From positions 18,113,342 to 18,177,341 of the forward strand of contig NC_135549.1 in the NCBI RefSeq assembly GCF_964340395.1: a stretch of DNA of 64,000 nt, read 5' to 3'. The translations under genes were made by a program, and so were the position numbers. The notes below the pieces were generated by a model. The model made no database searches. It worked only from the letters and a program-made list of their open reading frames with translations, and was not told where the DNA came from. Shown piece by piece: positions 50,896-62,271 of this stretch (positions within the stretch are counted from its first letter, which is position 1; the number at the start of each line of letters is the position of its first letter). Source of the stretch: Glandiceps talaboti. Lineage: Eukaryota > Hemichordata > Enteropneusta > Spengelidae.

Positions 50896-51369
50896 AATAT
50901 GTAATTTATACATATTTTGATTTGATTTTTAATGAGTTTGTAGTCAAAGATTTCCAAGTACCTCAGTTTGTCAGACAGACCAAGGTCGCATGTCTGTGTC
51001 GGCAGCAGTAGGTAAGAAGACAATGTCATAGACAGTTGTTGTTTTGTTGATGTTTGTTATTTAACTGTGAACAAAATGTTGTGAATTTTTCAAAACCGTA
51101 GAAGTGATGGAATCTGTATATATTTTAATGTTAGGTATATTATATAGTGAGTTTCATGACTGAAATGGATGGATTTTTTTGAACTTGTCATTTGATGCCT
51201 TCAAGTGTTTCCGTCTTTAACGTTGTTTGTCGGATTTTTGTGAATTTATTCCAGAGCAATTGTAGAGTTGATATTGTGTATGTATTGATGTAAGTACTTT
51301 GTGGCTTTATTGTGTGCCATACACTCAAAGGAGACTATAAAAAATATTATGATGATGACAATTTCTGTG

Positions 51370-51510
51370 TACATTGTTATTCTGTGTGTGTGTCTGTCTG
51401 TGTCTGTGTGTGTATGTGTCTGTGTGTGTGTTAGTGACTGTGTGTGAGTTAGTTTGTGTGACTGAATGTGTCTGTGTCTGTGTATGTGTCTACGTCTGTG
51501 TCTGTGTGAT
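51370..51510 (+). repeat. Imperfect GTGT/GTCT microsatellite
   Basis: Degenerate TGTGTCTG repeat. The downstream sequence to 51890 shares phrases with 42470-42650 (TTTCTGCTGCACT, ACTTGCACT, ATGGGGTTCTGTCAC), so it is probably part of a dispersed noncoding repeat. Confidence 0.7.
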
Positions 51511-52027
51511 TAAGTTTTACGAGACAGCACCATCATGTACTCAAGCTTGTCTCCCAAGAAGCTCTGTGAGGACTTGCCCTCATGGGTTTACTATTAGTTT
51601 GATGTCAGGTGATGAGGGTATTATATATGTACCAGAGATTACTTGCACTGGTGCGTGCACACATACATGTACTAGTGGTACTTGCACTGCAGTGAGTCCA
51701 GTTATGCCAGTGTGGTTACTCGGGGCATTTGCACTCATACTTGCATTGTTTCTGCTGCACTTTCACTTGGTGAGCTCGCTAAAGTACTGCCACAGATCAG
51801 ACTACACTACAATCACTCCTGCAAATACCCCGAGTACGTCACACTTGCACTAGCGTATCATGGGGTTCTGTCACAGACAGACTTTATCAGTCTAAATCAA
51901 ACGTTTGGTCTCCATGCCTTTTCTTGACAGCCATGTTTACCAGGAACAAGCAGGAATGTGATGTGTGCATAGTCAAGTATAATCTCCGTTCTCATGAGTT
52001 CACAGGGAACCAGACACCATATGTTAC

Positions 52028-52033
52028 AAATAA
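52028..52033 (+). terminator. Possible distal poly(A) signal for the F-box/WD40 gene
   Basis: AATAAA in an AT-rich stretch with further overlapping hexamers up to about 52055. I found no canonical hexamer nearer the stop codon at 48241. Use of this site would make a 3.8-kb 3' UTR, so an unseen variant signal closer to the stop is at least as likely. Confidence 0.15.
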
Positions 52034-52335
52034 ATATATAAAATAAAATAAATCAACAAACAAATGCATTGGTAAATGAAATATCTTTTTAAACTCATCG
52101 ATAACTTGATAAACATGTATATATGTATATACAGGCCTCTATACTATTGAAATAATTTACATTGTTTGTACAGAGAGTATATATAGAAATATAGTACATT
52201 CAATAGCATACAGTCCCATATATACATGAATACAGATAGTTATCCAAGATATTAAAATATTTCATTTGCCCATGCATATTTGTTTGTTTATTTATTTATT
52301 TATTATTTGTAGCACGATTCCTGGGTTCCATGTGG

Positions 52336-52515
52336 TTAAACACTGTCATCACTACAATCTGATGAATATGCAAATATTTTCGTAAGAAGAGAACACGTTG
52401 TTTTCAAGATTTTCCCATATTCGTCGTTGGGGGCGAGATTTATGGAGCAATCTGCGTTGGATCCATAGAAGCCATGGGTTGGCTGCGTTGACGGACGGCC
52501 TATGGATGAAGTCAT
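52336..52515 (-). CDS. Possible small protein, 59 aa, unknown
   Basis: A minus-strand frame starting MTSSIGRPSTQPTHGFYGSN and ending SSDCSDDSV sits in a local patch richer in G, C and CpG than its surroundings, unlike the neighbouring AT-rich DNA. The composition is protein-like rather than repetitive. An upstream in-frame Met at 52554 would add a low-complexity poly-Pro stretch, so I prefer the start at 52515. I recognise no family. It may be a short gene, a terminal exon of a minus-strand gene, or chance. Confidence 0.28.
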   Translation of the reverse strand: MTSSIGRPSTQPTHGFYGSNADCSINLAPNDEYGKILKTTCSLLTKIFAYSSDCSDDSV

Positions 52516-53380
52516 TTCCAATGATGAAAGGGGGGGGGGGGGTGAAATGAACAATGGTTTAAAATATAGCTCTGTTTACTATTTTGTTTGTTCAAGCGAA
52601 CTCTACATCAAAAATAACAACTTCCGAAATAGACGTACCCAAAATATTCGTTTACAAAGTGTACGAGCGAGGAAAAAGTTTGTCCAACTTGTCTATGTTT
52701 GTTAAACTACCAAACTTTCATTTGGTCTTTGTCTTTGACACACTATTGGTATAGGATAATTTTAAGATCACATTACCGAAGGTGAAAAATGATGTGTGAT
52801 GCACATCCGGGTCACTAATAATTACGAACTGAAGGATAATTGTTACGGATGACAGAACGCAACTTTTTTAATATTCGCTAAGTTTTGATGTTTTGCGCAG
52901 GTCACCGTGAACTCTCAGCTGTCATGAATTAATACTTAGAACAGATGTTTGCATTTGGCGAATAGTATTCTTTCATGTTGACAACATTAAGTTATTAAAA
53001 TATCAACATTGTCAAATAATGACTGAATACGGGCAGCTGGAGGAACAATGACGTCATCACACTGTTTAGCTAGTTTTCATATGTGTCAATATTATTTGCA
53101 CTGAATTAAGGCGACTTCAACACTTCCGTTTTATTCATTAATGGTGCTGATTATTTTATCACCCAATCATTTGAGTATTGTATATTTTGTGTTAATAAGA
53201 ATTGAATGTTGAAATAAATTGTGGATTCTTTCTTTGGAAGTGTGCGAGCTGAAGGCAACAGCTGGACCCGAGGCAAGGAGCTTCGATCTGCTCCCAGGCT
53301 ACTTCTAAATGATCCAGGGTAACCTTGAACATTGTATGTAGTCTGAGCTAATTCCCTAAAGTCCAAGTCGATCCCGAGTG

Positions 53381-53381
<1 letters not shown>

Positions 53382-53474
<93 letters not shown>
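53382..53474 (+). repeat. (GA)n microsatellite
   Basis: About 93 bp of (AG)n. Confidence 0.97.
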
Positions 53475-53479
<5 letters not shown>

Positions 53480-53551
53480 TAACATTGGAGGAGGGTTACG
53501 TTAACATTAGAGGTCTCTCCTATATTTGTTACATAAGTAAACTTTTATATC

Positions 53552-53556
<5 letters not shown>

Positions 53557-53640
<84 letters not shown>
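53557..53640 (+). repeat. (GATT)n microsatellite
   Basis: Twenty-one perfect GATT units. Confidence 0.97.
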
Positions 53641-54268
53641 CTTACTTATTTCCCATCGCTAGGCAGCTACATACAGATGAGTCAGACTGTATTTTTTGAA
53701 ATGCTATAAAGAATAAAACACAATGTGGTTACACATGATAAAATACACGAATAAACAAGAAACGGCACGTTTACCTCGTGGACACTTCTAAATCAAAATA
53801 AATACATCGACAATTTTACATTGAAAGTGTCAACTTCCCTAATTGATAGACTGAGTTATTAACAATAGTCTTGTAGTGTGACCTATACTGACCCTCGCTT
53901 TGTTTCCTTGTCGATTAGTTAAATTTGGTCTGTCTCAGTTTCACAGCCAAAGAAATGGCATGTTTATCTTAAATTAAAGATAGTTATATCATTTCCTTTA
54001 AAATGGTGAAATTTGTTGATTGATGACTATTGGCCATGTTTGATTTCACTAAAAGGAATTATATGTAATAACAGGTTTCACTGTAACAGTATATAGATAC
54101 TTTTATTTACACAATTAATGTATCACCTCCGATCCGTCGTTACGTTATATTAGGGTTCTTATCTGTCTTTCATGTGTAAACAATTTGTCAATATTGCTTG
54201 TCAACCAACCATTCTCATTTTCGTTCTAATTTCAAGAGTCAAAATCCCTTGCTGTTGTTGCTGCTGTT

Positions 54269-54325
<57 letters not shown>

Positions 54326-54405
54326 GGTGGTGGTGGTGGTGGTGGTGGTGGTGGTGGTGGTGGTGGTGGTGGTGGTGGTGGTGGTGGTGGTGGTGGTGGT
54401 GGTGG

Positions 54406-54500
<95 letters not shown>

Positions 54501-55373
54501 GCAATGGACAAAATTGCAAATCCTGAAAATAATGATAATGGGCAAAATTGCAAATCCTGAAAATACGAAATATATATAGTCATAATTAATATTCATAACT
54601 GAAATAGCCTTTAGCTATAAGATGCGTGGCTTTGTCCATCGATTATTACTTACGGCTTTAAGTTCAATTTATTACCTTATTTAATATACCTCATTCTAAA
54701 ATCTTTTTGTTCGAGTTTTTTTTTCCTCCTGACGCGATCCCAACTATCATATTGCCTCAACTGATATTATTTATTTGACTTTGATTTCCCATGAGATTTA
54801 TCATTTCAGTAACAATATTGTAATCACAATGTCAACTACTCACCTAATGCTACTGTCAAATCTATATTCCAGAGGCTCTGAAAGGTTCGTCATTTCGTCT
54901 CCTTGACAACCAGATACGAACCAATTATCTACTTGGAACGTATTGTGTTTAATACCACTTTCCATCTACCTATTGCAATTACCATATCCTGTCAAATTTC
55001 ATTCAATCGACTTTTTCATAATCTTTTCGGGATGTCGTTTTTATAATCTTTTCGGGGTGTTGTTTTTTTGATTTTTGTTTTTAAGAAACAACGCAACGTC
55101 AGTTAATGTAGAGCATTCGCGTTTTTCATTGGTCAATTGATATCACTGTATTTGCATCATGAGACGGGTCATAGCAATTATCATTTCAAATAAAACACAG
55201 AACAGTTTCTATCATGATATTATGTACCATCACACTTCGTTCTGACTAGTACTGTTACAAAGGGAATCTGCGCTCATTTTGATCTCGACAATACCCAGAG
55301 TATTGGGATATGACACCTAGTTCTCGAACTACAATATCTCCATTGCGTCGATATTTACACGGAGACCACAAAG
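53641..55373. other. Upstream region of the ankyrin/TRPC-like exon
   Basis: AT-rich except for the trinucleotide tract. A short direct repeat around ATAATCTTTTCGGG occurs at 55018-55068. No exon or promoter element is assigned. Confidence 0.35.
54250..54498 (+). repeat. Compound trinucleotide tract (TTG)n-(GGT)n-(GAT)n
   Basis: Three abutting trinucleotide arrays: TTG/CTG (54250-54311), GGT (54312-54405) and GAT (54406-54498). Each differs from its neighbour by single base changes. It is open in all frames, giving homopolymer peptides that are not credible as protein. No exon context is visible. Confidence 0.97.
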
Positions 55374-55529
55374 ATGGAAGCAGATTGCGACAGCCTGCTA
55401 CATATGAATGAATTCACTAAAACGTACAGACAAGAGGATTTCTCTAGAAAGTCACTTGGAAATCATGAAGAGGAATTTTTGATCGCAGTGGAGGAGGGTG
55501 ACATTCTCAAAGTCAAAGAGTTAATACAT
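55374..55529 (+). CDS. First exon of an ankyrin-repeat (TRPC-like) protein, partial
   Basis: The ATG lies in a good context (CAAAGATGG) and opens a 52-codon exon that ends in phase 0 at CAT|GTAAGT, a near-perfect donor. The peptide is MEADCDSLLHMNEFTKTYRQ at its start and later reads EEEFLIAVEEGDILKVKELI. That last piece is the first helix pair of an ankyrin repeat and is very like the start of the ankyrin region in TRPC channels, where a short acidic N-terminus precedes EEE.FL.A.E.GD. No following exon is recognisable in the remaining 8.5 kb, which is filled by a fold-back element and a tandem duplication. Another ankyrin protein is possible. Confidence 0.5.
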
Positions 55530-55587
55530 GTAAGTAATATTCAATACATTAACTTGTAAGTCGTTGGGTGGAGCTTTTTGGTGTTTT

Positions 55588-56836
55588 CTACCGTGGCCGA
55601 TAACGACAAATCGGTCTTCTAATTCAAGTGTCGGTCTTCTAGTTCAAAAAACCGGTCTTCTAATTCAAGTGTCGTTCTTCTAATTCAAGTGTCGGTCTTC
55701 TAGTTCAAAAAACCGGTCTTCTAATTCAAGTGTCGGTCTTCTAATTCAAGTGTCGGTCTTCTAATTCAAAAATCGGTCTTCTAGTTCAAGTGTCGGTCTT
55801 CTAACTCAAGTGTCGATCTTCTAATTCAAGTGTCGGTCTTCTAATTCAAAAATCGGTCTTCTAGTTCAGGTGTCGGTCTTCTAACTCAAGTGTCGGTCTT
55901 CTAATTCAAGTGTCGGTCTTCTAGTTCAAGTGTCGGTCTTCTAACTCAAGTGTCGCGTCCGTCTTCTCATTCAAAAGTTTTCTATACTACACTACACTAC
56001 ACTACACTACACTACACTACACTACACTACACTACACTATACTATACTATACTATACTATACTATAATACTATACTATACTATACTATACTATACTATAC
56101 TATACTATACTATAGTGTAGTATAGTATAGTATATAATATAGTATAGTATAGTATAGTATTGTATAGTATAGTAAAGTATAGTATAGTATATTATAGTAT
56201 AGCATAGTATATAGTATATTGCATAGTGTAGTATAGTATAGTATAGTATAGTATAGTATAGTATAGTATAGTATAGTATAGTTCTGTATAGTATAGTATA
56301 GTTCAGTATAGTATAGCATATCATAGTATAGTATAGTATTATAGTATAGTGTATACATGTAGTATAGTATAGTACTGTATAGTATAGTATAGTTCAGTAT
56401 AGTATAGCATATCATAGTATAGTATTGTATAGTATAGTATAGTATAGTATAGTATAGTATAGTATAGTATAGTATAGTATAGTATAGTATAGTATAGTAT
56501 AGAAAACCTTTGAAAGAGAAGATGGACGCGACACTTGAGTTAGAAGACCGACACTTGAACTAGAAGACCGACACTTGAATTAGAAGACCGACACTTGAAC
56601 TAGAAGACCGACACTTGAACTAGAAGACCGACACCTGAACTAGAAGACCGACACTTGAACTAGAAGACCGACACTTGAACTAGAAGACCGACACTTGAAT
56701 TAGAAGACCGGTTTTTTGAACTAGAAGACCGACACTTGAACTAGAAGACCGACACTTGAATTAGAAGACCGGTTTTTTGAACTAGAAGACCGACACTTGA
56801 ATTAGAAGACCGGTTTGTCGTTATCGGCCACGGTAG
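55588..56836. mobile_element. Fold-back (FB-type) element, 1,249 bp
   Basis: The ends CTACCGTGGCCGATAACGAC (left) and its reverse complement (right, ending CGGTAG at 56836) flank two long arms. Each arm is made of 20-bp tandem units (TCGGTCTTCTAATTCAAGTG and variants) in opposite orientation: 55611-55968 and about 56516-56813. The centre (55980-56500) is (ACTAC)n and (ACTAT)n turning into (AGTAT)n, itself an inverted repeat. TTTT flanks both ends and may be the target duplication. No transposase is present. It lies just after the ankyrin/TRPC-like first exon, probably in its intron. Confidence 0.8.
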
Positions 56837-57571
56837 TTTTCCCCCCGACCCGGGCCGTATGCGGAGTTTTGGCTCCGATAAAAAACACTAACGATTGTAA
56901 TTTTTGTTAACCGATGAGGAAAACATTTCTCAAAGTGTTACTCTTTTGTTGCATGATTTATGTAAGCTTTCGATTTAGCTTTGCAAATGCCGTTAAACGA
57001 TGTATCAAGATCAGTGAGACTGATCACAAGGTTTCTTGCAGAGATAGACATTGGCAAAATGATAATTTAAACAGATATCACACAAACATCACTTGCATAG
57101 TGTCTGCTACGTATTTTGTTACATTTGTATTTGTTTTTGTTATCATTAACAAACCGACAGTTTTCCAGAATTACAACAACTTGTCCGTCCTTATGACTTT
57201 GGAATTTGGAGTGAAAGTATATTAACTAAACATCCAATTTTACCGAGACACGAACCTTATCTTGTGTACCTGTTTTACTCTCGCTAAAGTCAAATCATCT
57301 TGTTAAGTGTCAGAGCCTGCTCGCTAGTGTTGTTAAGTAGTCAATTTTGATGTCCAGTCTGCATAAGACGTAGCATATACAACATTCACTTACATCATCT
57401 TAGAAACCTCATGGTTGATTGAATTTCTCTAATTAATCGTGTCTTGACTAATAAGAATGACTCATTTTACACGTTCGTCTCTCTCCGCCATATCACTGTT
57501 GTAAAGTTTACTGTTCCAAGTATATTCTAAACTTTTAACCTGTTTGATAGTTCCACGTTGTATTTGTAAGT

Positions 57572-57807
57572 ATGTGGCGATATTTAAAAGGTGGCCATGA
57601 GCCTCCGATTCGAAGAAGAAGAAGACGTAACAGACAGAGCAAGAAAGACGCCATCAGTAGAGAGATTCTATTGCTTCTGCTATACATCAACTGTACATAG
57701 ACTATGAATGTCACTATACATCATGTGATTCAGAATTTAGTGAATCGTACAGTGAGGAAGGAGAAGACTGTGATCTCTTTGAGATTGCAGATAATGTAGA
57801 TGAATGA
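57572..57807 (+). pseudogene. Frameshifted small basic-acidic ORF, unit 1
   Basis: An ATG frame reads MWRYLKGGHEPPIRRRRRRN and runs to 57700. A second frame, after a shift near 57660, reads RDSIASAIHQLYIDYECHYT and then an acidic tail SEFSESYSEEGEDCDLFEIA to a stop at 57807. Together they look like one protein of about 80 residues, basic then acidic, broken by one indel. The layout resembles the leader of some transposase or DNA-binding ORFs, but I recognise no family. Unit 2 has the same break. Confidence 0.35.
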
Positions 57808-58320
57808 TTCATTCACCCACATTACACATTATATGTATCTGTATATGTGTGGAATGAATACAGTCAGTGATAACTGAACGCGAGAATGAAAGTCCATGGT
57901 CTCTGGGTTCATAGTTACAAATGAAATTTCTATTCAGAGTCAAAAAAATTACTAAGGCAAACTTTTTTTTAAATGTTTGTTTCCGATAACATGACTTCAG
58001 AAAATAGGGTAGGTAGGTCGGGATTTTATTTTCATTACTTTGACCCAAACGTAAGATACTCATTCATAATACTTCCGCAACAGTTGATGAGGTGAAAAAA
58101 AATGAAGATATATATGTGATTCAGAAGTAGATAAACTCAATATGCATATTCTACGGTTATAGGTTGAAAAGACATCGTTTATCTTTAGAATGTGGTTTAA
58201 ATTAACCAAGTAACCAGAGTCTCAGCAAAGATACTTTGGTAAGATTATCTACTTGGAAATTGAAGTAAAATGTCATAATTGTACCTTTTGGCATGTAAAA
58301 ATGTTTAGGATCATCGGCTT

Positions 58321-58358
58321 AAACCATAGACCCTCCGGTGGAGGAGGGTCTATGGTTT
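58321..58358. repeat. Perfect 16-bp palindrome at a LINE truncation point
   Basis: AAACCATAGACCCTCC and its exact reverse complement are separated by 6 nt. It abuts the point where the RT reading frame on the minus strand is cut off (58359). The same CATAGACCCTCC core occurs at 9470 and 25998 at the start of the 38-bp minisatellite blocks. Confidence 0.7.
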
Positions 58359-59119
58359 GTCTAGAAGAATGTTGTGATTTAATGTGTCAAACACTTTCCT
58401 GAGATCTATGAAAATACCGAAAGTGATCAGTCCATTGTCATTTTTTCTGCGATGTCAGAGACAATGTCCGCAAGGGCAAGTTTTGTACCGTGTTTTTTGC
58501 GAAATCCATACTGAGATTTTTAAGAGAATATCATGTTTCTCTAGGTACTCAACGAGTTGTTTGTCCACAATTGATTCGAAAATTTTAGTAAGTATAGGAA
58601 GAATCGATATGGGTCTATAGTTGCAGACATCAGAAACAGGTCCTTTTTTATCGACGGGTATCACTTTTGCTATTTTCAGTTGATTGGGGAAAATACCTTG
58701 GCTTAATGAACAGTTAAGCTTAATGATATGTGCGAGTGGAAGACCAATAATGTTTGCAACATATGTTTAACGACTTTTGGGTGAATCTTGTCTTGCCCAA
58801 CTGATTTCTTAGGGTAAAGTCGTTCAATTTCACTGATAACGTCAAATTTACTGACTAGGCGAAAGAAAAACGAATGTAGATAGTTCCCCCTCAGAAATTG
58901 ATGAAAATCGATGTCCGTTTTGATTTTGGCAGCAAGGTTTGGGCCTACATTTGTGAAATAATCATTGAATTCTTCTGCAATGTCACTTCTACTTGTGAGG
59001 GTTGTTTTGTTGGGGCAGTTGGAGTTCAAATTAGTGGGGGATGACTTTTTCTTGCTTTTGTTCAGAATTCCATTGATCACTTGCCAAGTCTTGGTTGTAT
59101 TTCCTTGGGCGTTTAGCAT
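58359..59119 (-). pseudogene. LINE reverse transcriptase fragment, unit 1
   Basis: Minus strand: TWQVINGILNKSKKK, FNDYFTNVGPNLA, LYPKKSVGQDKIHPKVVKHM, then PVDKKGPVSDVCNYRPISIL with LTKIFESIVDKQL, QYGFRKKHGTKLALADIV and FIDLRKVFDT. These are the pre-RT region and RT motifs up to the first catalytic Asp of a Jockey/CR1/L2-type LINE. At least three frameshifts separate them, and it stops right after motif A at the palindrome. The YADD block is missing, so it is inactive. Confidence 0.85.
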
Positions 59120-59206
59120 TGAACCTGCAAAATATTTATTTTTGTGTCAATTATTTGGGAGAAATTATAAGAATCGGGTAGTGTTGTGTAATGAGAAGAC
59201 GGAGGG

Positions 59207-59299
59207 TTAGTCCATAGTCATATCAATATTCAAATCACCAAGGACAACACATTCCCGACCTTTGACTGAGAGCTGGTCAAGGCAAGCCTCAGAACTGTC
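59207..59299 (-). pseudogene. LINE AP-endonuclease fragment, unit 1
   Basis: The minus strand reads CLDQLSVKGRECVVLGDLNI followed by DMTMD and a stop. VLGDLNID is the GDxN motif of apurinic-type LINE endonucleases. It lies just upstream, in element orientation, of the RT fragment, with the rest of the endonuclease and linker deleted. Confidence 0.65.
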
Positions 59300-61484
59300 T
59301 TATGTCATTAAAAAAAAGCCTGCATGTCCATATTTACATAATTTTTAATTATGCCAATTTGTCAAAGTAATTGGTGTATTAATGATTAATGTAATAAGTA
59401 CTGGGGTTTAGAATATAGAAGAACCGTGTCAAAAAAACAAATGGCTGCAATACTACTTCGTACTTTTGTTCCAAATGTTTTTGTCGGGAAAGAATACATT
59501 ACTGAAGGATTTAGAAGTCATTACTCTATGACGTCACAAAAGAATAACAAAATTAAAAGTTATCATATGATGTGGAACCTTTGTTGTTATGACGACAAAC
59601 ATCATTTCACAAAAAGCTGAAATATACATTGTCAATTAACAATAATAATAATAATTTAGTTAATATCGAACGATAAAACACTCCCAATAGATACACAATC
59701 AAAAGAGATAATTTCTAAAAAAAAAAATTAAAAAAAATCCTCTAAATAAACGAAGTCAGTTGACAGTAATCACACCGCTGTGAAATTAAATAAGTACTGG
59801 TCAGCAGCTAATGTTATAAATTATATTGGGCATTCATTCATGATTATAAGTTTTCTTTCATATAATGTCAATACTAAAAACTGCTTTAGCGGACTAAAAG
59901 CCATTATTAGATAATGTCGTGTCATCCTTGTTTCCATTAGATATTAAAATTAATTGATGCCCAAGGTCGTAAATAGTGTTTACTACAGTAGCCCCGACGC
60001 ATTATAAACCTGCATATTTAATAGAATATAATGTGTATTGTCACTCACATATTTCACAACCCCTATATTCGCAATAAATGAACATTCTCCTCAGCACCAG
60101 GTACTAAAATATCCGCCAACGCCATGATTTAAAATATCTGTTGTAATAAAAGCTGGGGCGCTATCATTGAAACATTGAAATCACAGTGTTTGTTCAAGAA
60201 GTTCATTATGCGTAACGTTTTGTTGTAGAGGAGTCCCCCAAAAAAACTCAATTATGAGTGATTTTGTTAAATGCGTTTGCACATTCTATTTAGATTTGTG
60301 AATATAGTCAATTGTAAATATGACTAATGTCTCTGCTAATTTATTTAGTCTGCTGCAAACGATGGCACGATATTAACGATATTGATATGCCGCAGCAAGG
60401 ATTGTGGCTATATTGATGATACTTAATATACATTTAAATGTGTTTGTTTGTTTGTTTGTTTGTTTGTTTTGACAGACTAATAATCAACCAAGACTGGCTA
60501 ATCAAGTGGTTCACTGCAGCTCAGCTGCAGCAGAGCAACTAAAAAACAGGATATACACAGGTGAAAACGATAAAATCGAATGATAAAAGGTTAAATTCAA
60601 GTTTGAAAATACTGTAGCCAAGGGTCTATCAGCTAAACCTATTTGGATGTGCCATTTTGACATCCATCTCACATGCTTTTTGGGGTTTCCTTACCCAGCA
60701 GGTACAAATTAAAGTTCATTATGAAACTCGTGTTGGTTTAAAGATATCAAGCCACAGCGTTTGGTTAAAATTACAGTAGAAGTAAAAACAAAAACCATAC
60801 ATATGATAAAGTTAGCCTTTGTAATAAATAATGGCCCTTATTTTGGTTTTATACATCATTATCTACTAAAAAAACATTCATGTGATGATTTCCAAGTCAC
60901 ATCAAATACCATGGAAACTCGGATCAGTGAGACTGATCACAAGGTTTCTTGCAGAGATAGACATTGGCAAAATGATAATTTAAACAGATATCACACAAAC
61001 ATCACTTGCATAGTGTCTGCTACGTATTTTGTTACATTTGTATTTGTTTTTGTTATCATTAACAAACCGACAGTTTTCCAGAATTACAACAACTTGTCCG
61101 TCCTTATGACTTTGGAATTTGGAGTGAAAGTATATTAACTAAACATCCAATTTTACCGAGACACGAACCTTATCTTGTGTACCTGTTTTACTCTCGCTAA
61201 AGTCAAATCATCTTGTTAAGTGTCAGAGCCTGCTCGCTAGTGTTGTTAAGTAGTCAATTTTGATGTCCAGTCTGCATAAGACGTAGCATATACAACATTC
61301 ACTTACATCATCTTAGAAACCTCATGGTTGATTGAATTTCTCTAATTAATCGTGTCTTGACTAATAAGAATGACTCATTTTACACGTTCGTCTCTCTCCG
61401 CCATATCACTGTTGTAAAGTTTACTGTTCCAAGTATATTCTAAACTTTTAACCTGTTTGATAGTTCCACGTTGTATTTGTAAGT

Positions 61485-61720
61485 ATGTGGCGATATTTAA
61501 AAGGTGGCCATGAGCCTCCGATTCGAAGAAGAAGAAGACGTAACAGACAGAGCAAGAAAGACGCCATCAGTAGAGAGATTCTATTGCTTCTGCTATACAT
61601 CAACTGTACATAGACTATGAATGTCACTATACATCATGTGATTCAGAATTTAGTGAATCGTACAGTGAGGAAGGAGAAGACTGTGATCTCTTTGAGATTG
61701 CAGATAATGTAGATGAATGA
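61485..61720 (+). pseudogene. Frameshifted small basic-acidic ORF, unit 2
   Basis: Same sequence and same frame break as the copy at 57572-57807, so the break predates the duplication, or else the shift marks a real feature missed here. Confidence 0.35.
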
Positions 61721-62233
61721 TTCATTCACCCACATTACACATTATATGTATCTGTATATGTGTGGAATGAATACAGTCAGTGATAACTGAACGCGAGAAT
61801 GAAAGTCCATGGTCTCTGGGTTCATAGTTACAAATGAAATTTCTATTCAGAGTCAAAAAAATTACTAAGGCAAACTTTTTTTTAAATGTTTGTTTCCGAT
61901 AACATGACTTCAGAAAATAGGGTAGGTAGGTCGGGATTTTATTTTCATTACTTTGACCCAAACGTAAGATACTCATTCATAATACTTCCGCAACAGTTGA
62001 TGAGGTGAAAAAAAATGAAGATATATATGTGATTCAGAAGTAGATAAACTCAATATGCATATTCTACGGTTATAGGTTGAAAAGACATCGTTTATCTTTA
62101 GAATGTGGTTTAAATTAACCAAGTAACCAGAGTCTCAGCAAAGATACTTTGGTAAGATTATCTACTTGGAAATTGAAGTAAAATGTCATAATTGTACCTT
62201 TTGGCATGTAAAAATGTTTAGGATCATCGGCTT

Positions 62234-62271
62234 AAACCATAGACCCTCCGGTGGAGGAGGGTCTATGGTTT
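62234..62271. repeat. Perfect 16-bp palindrome, unit 2
   Basis: Duplicate of the palindrome at 58321, again at the edge of the truncated RT. Confidence 0.7.

Larger units (their letters stand above)
57010..60922 (+). repeat. Tandem duplication unit 1 (3,913 bp)
   Basis: From GATCAGTGAGACTGATCACA at 57009 onward, the sequence recurs at a fixed offset of 3,913 bp up to the window end. Differences are very few (for example CACTGATAAC against CTCTGATAAC, and GAACCTGC against GAATCTGC). The unit contains a frameshifted small ORF, a 16-bp palindrome, and LINE RT and endonuclease remnants. Confidence 0.9.

Noticed and set aside
51515-51853. A frame with Cys-rich stretch and a hydrophobic segment (VWLLGAFALILALFLLHFHL), suggestive of a small membrane protein.
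   Set aside because: It begins inside a GT-rich microsatellite, has no clean start, and shares repeated phrases with intronic DNA near 42470-42650, so a dispersed repeat is the simpler explanation.
54172-54596. Homopolymeric Cys/Trp, Leu/Val/Met, His/Gln, Ile/Thr/Asn and Ser/Pro/Thr frames.
   Set aside because: Products of the compound trinucleotide tract; six-frame openness is expected.
56914-57225. Frame with two hydrophobic stretches (FVTFVFVFVII) present again at 60761-61138.
   Set aside because: Only the part inside the tandem duplication is shared; the two starts differ across the duplication junction and no family is recognisable, so it is likely chance.
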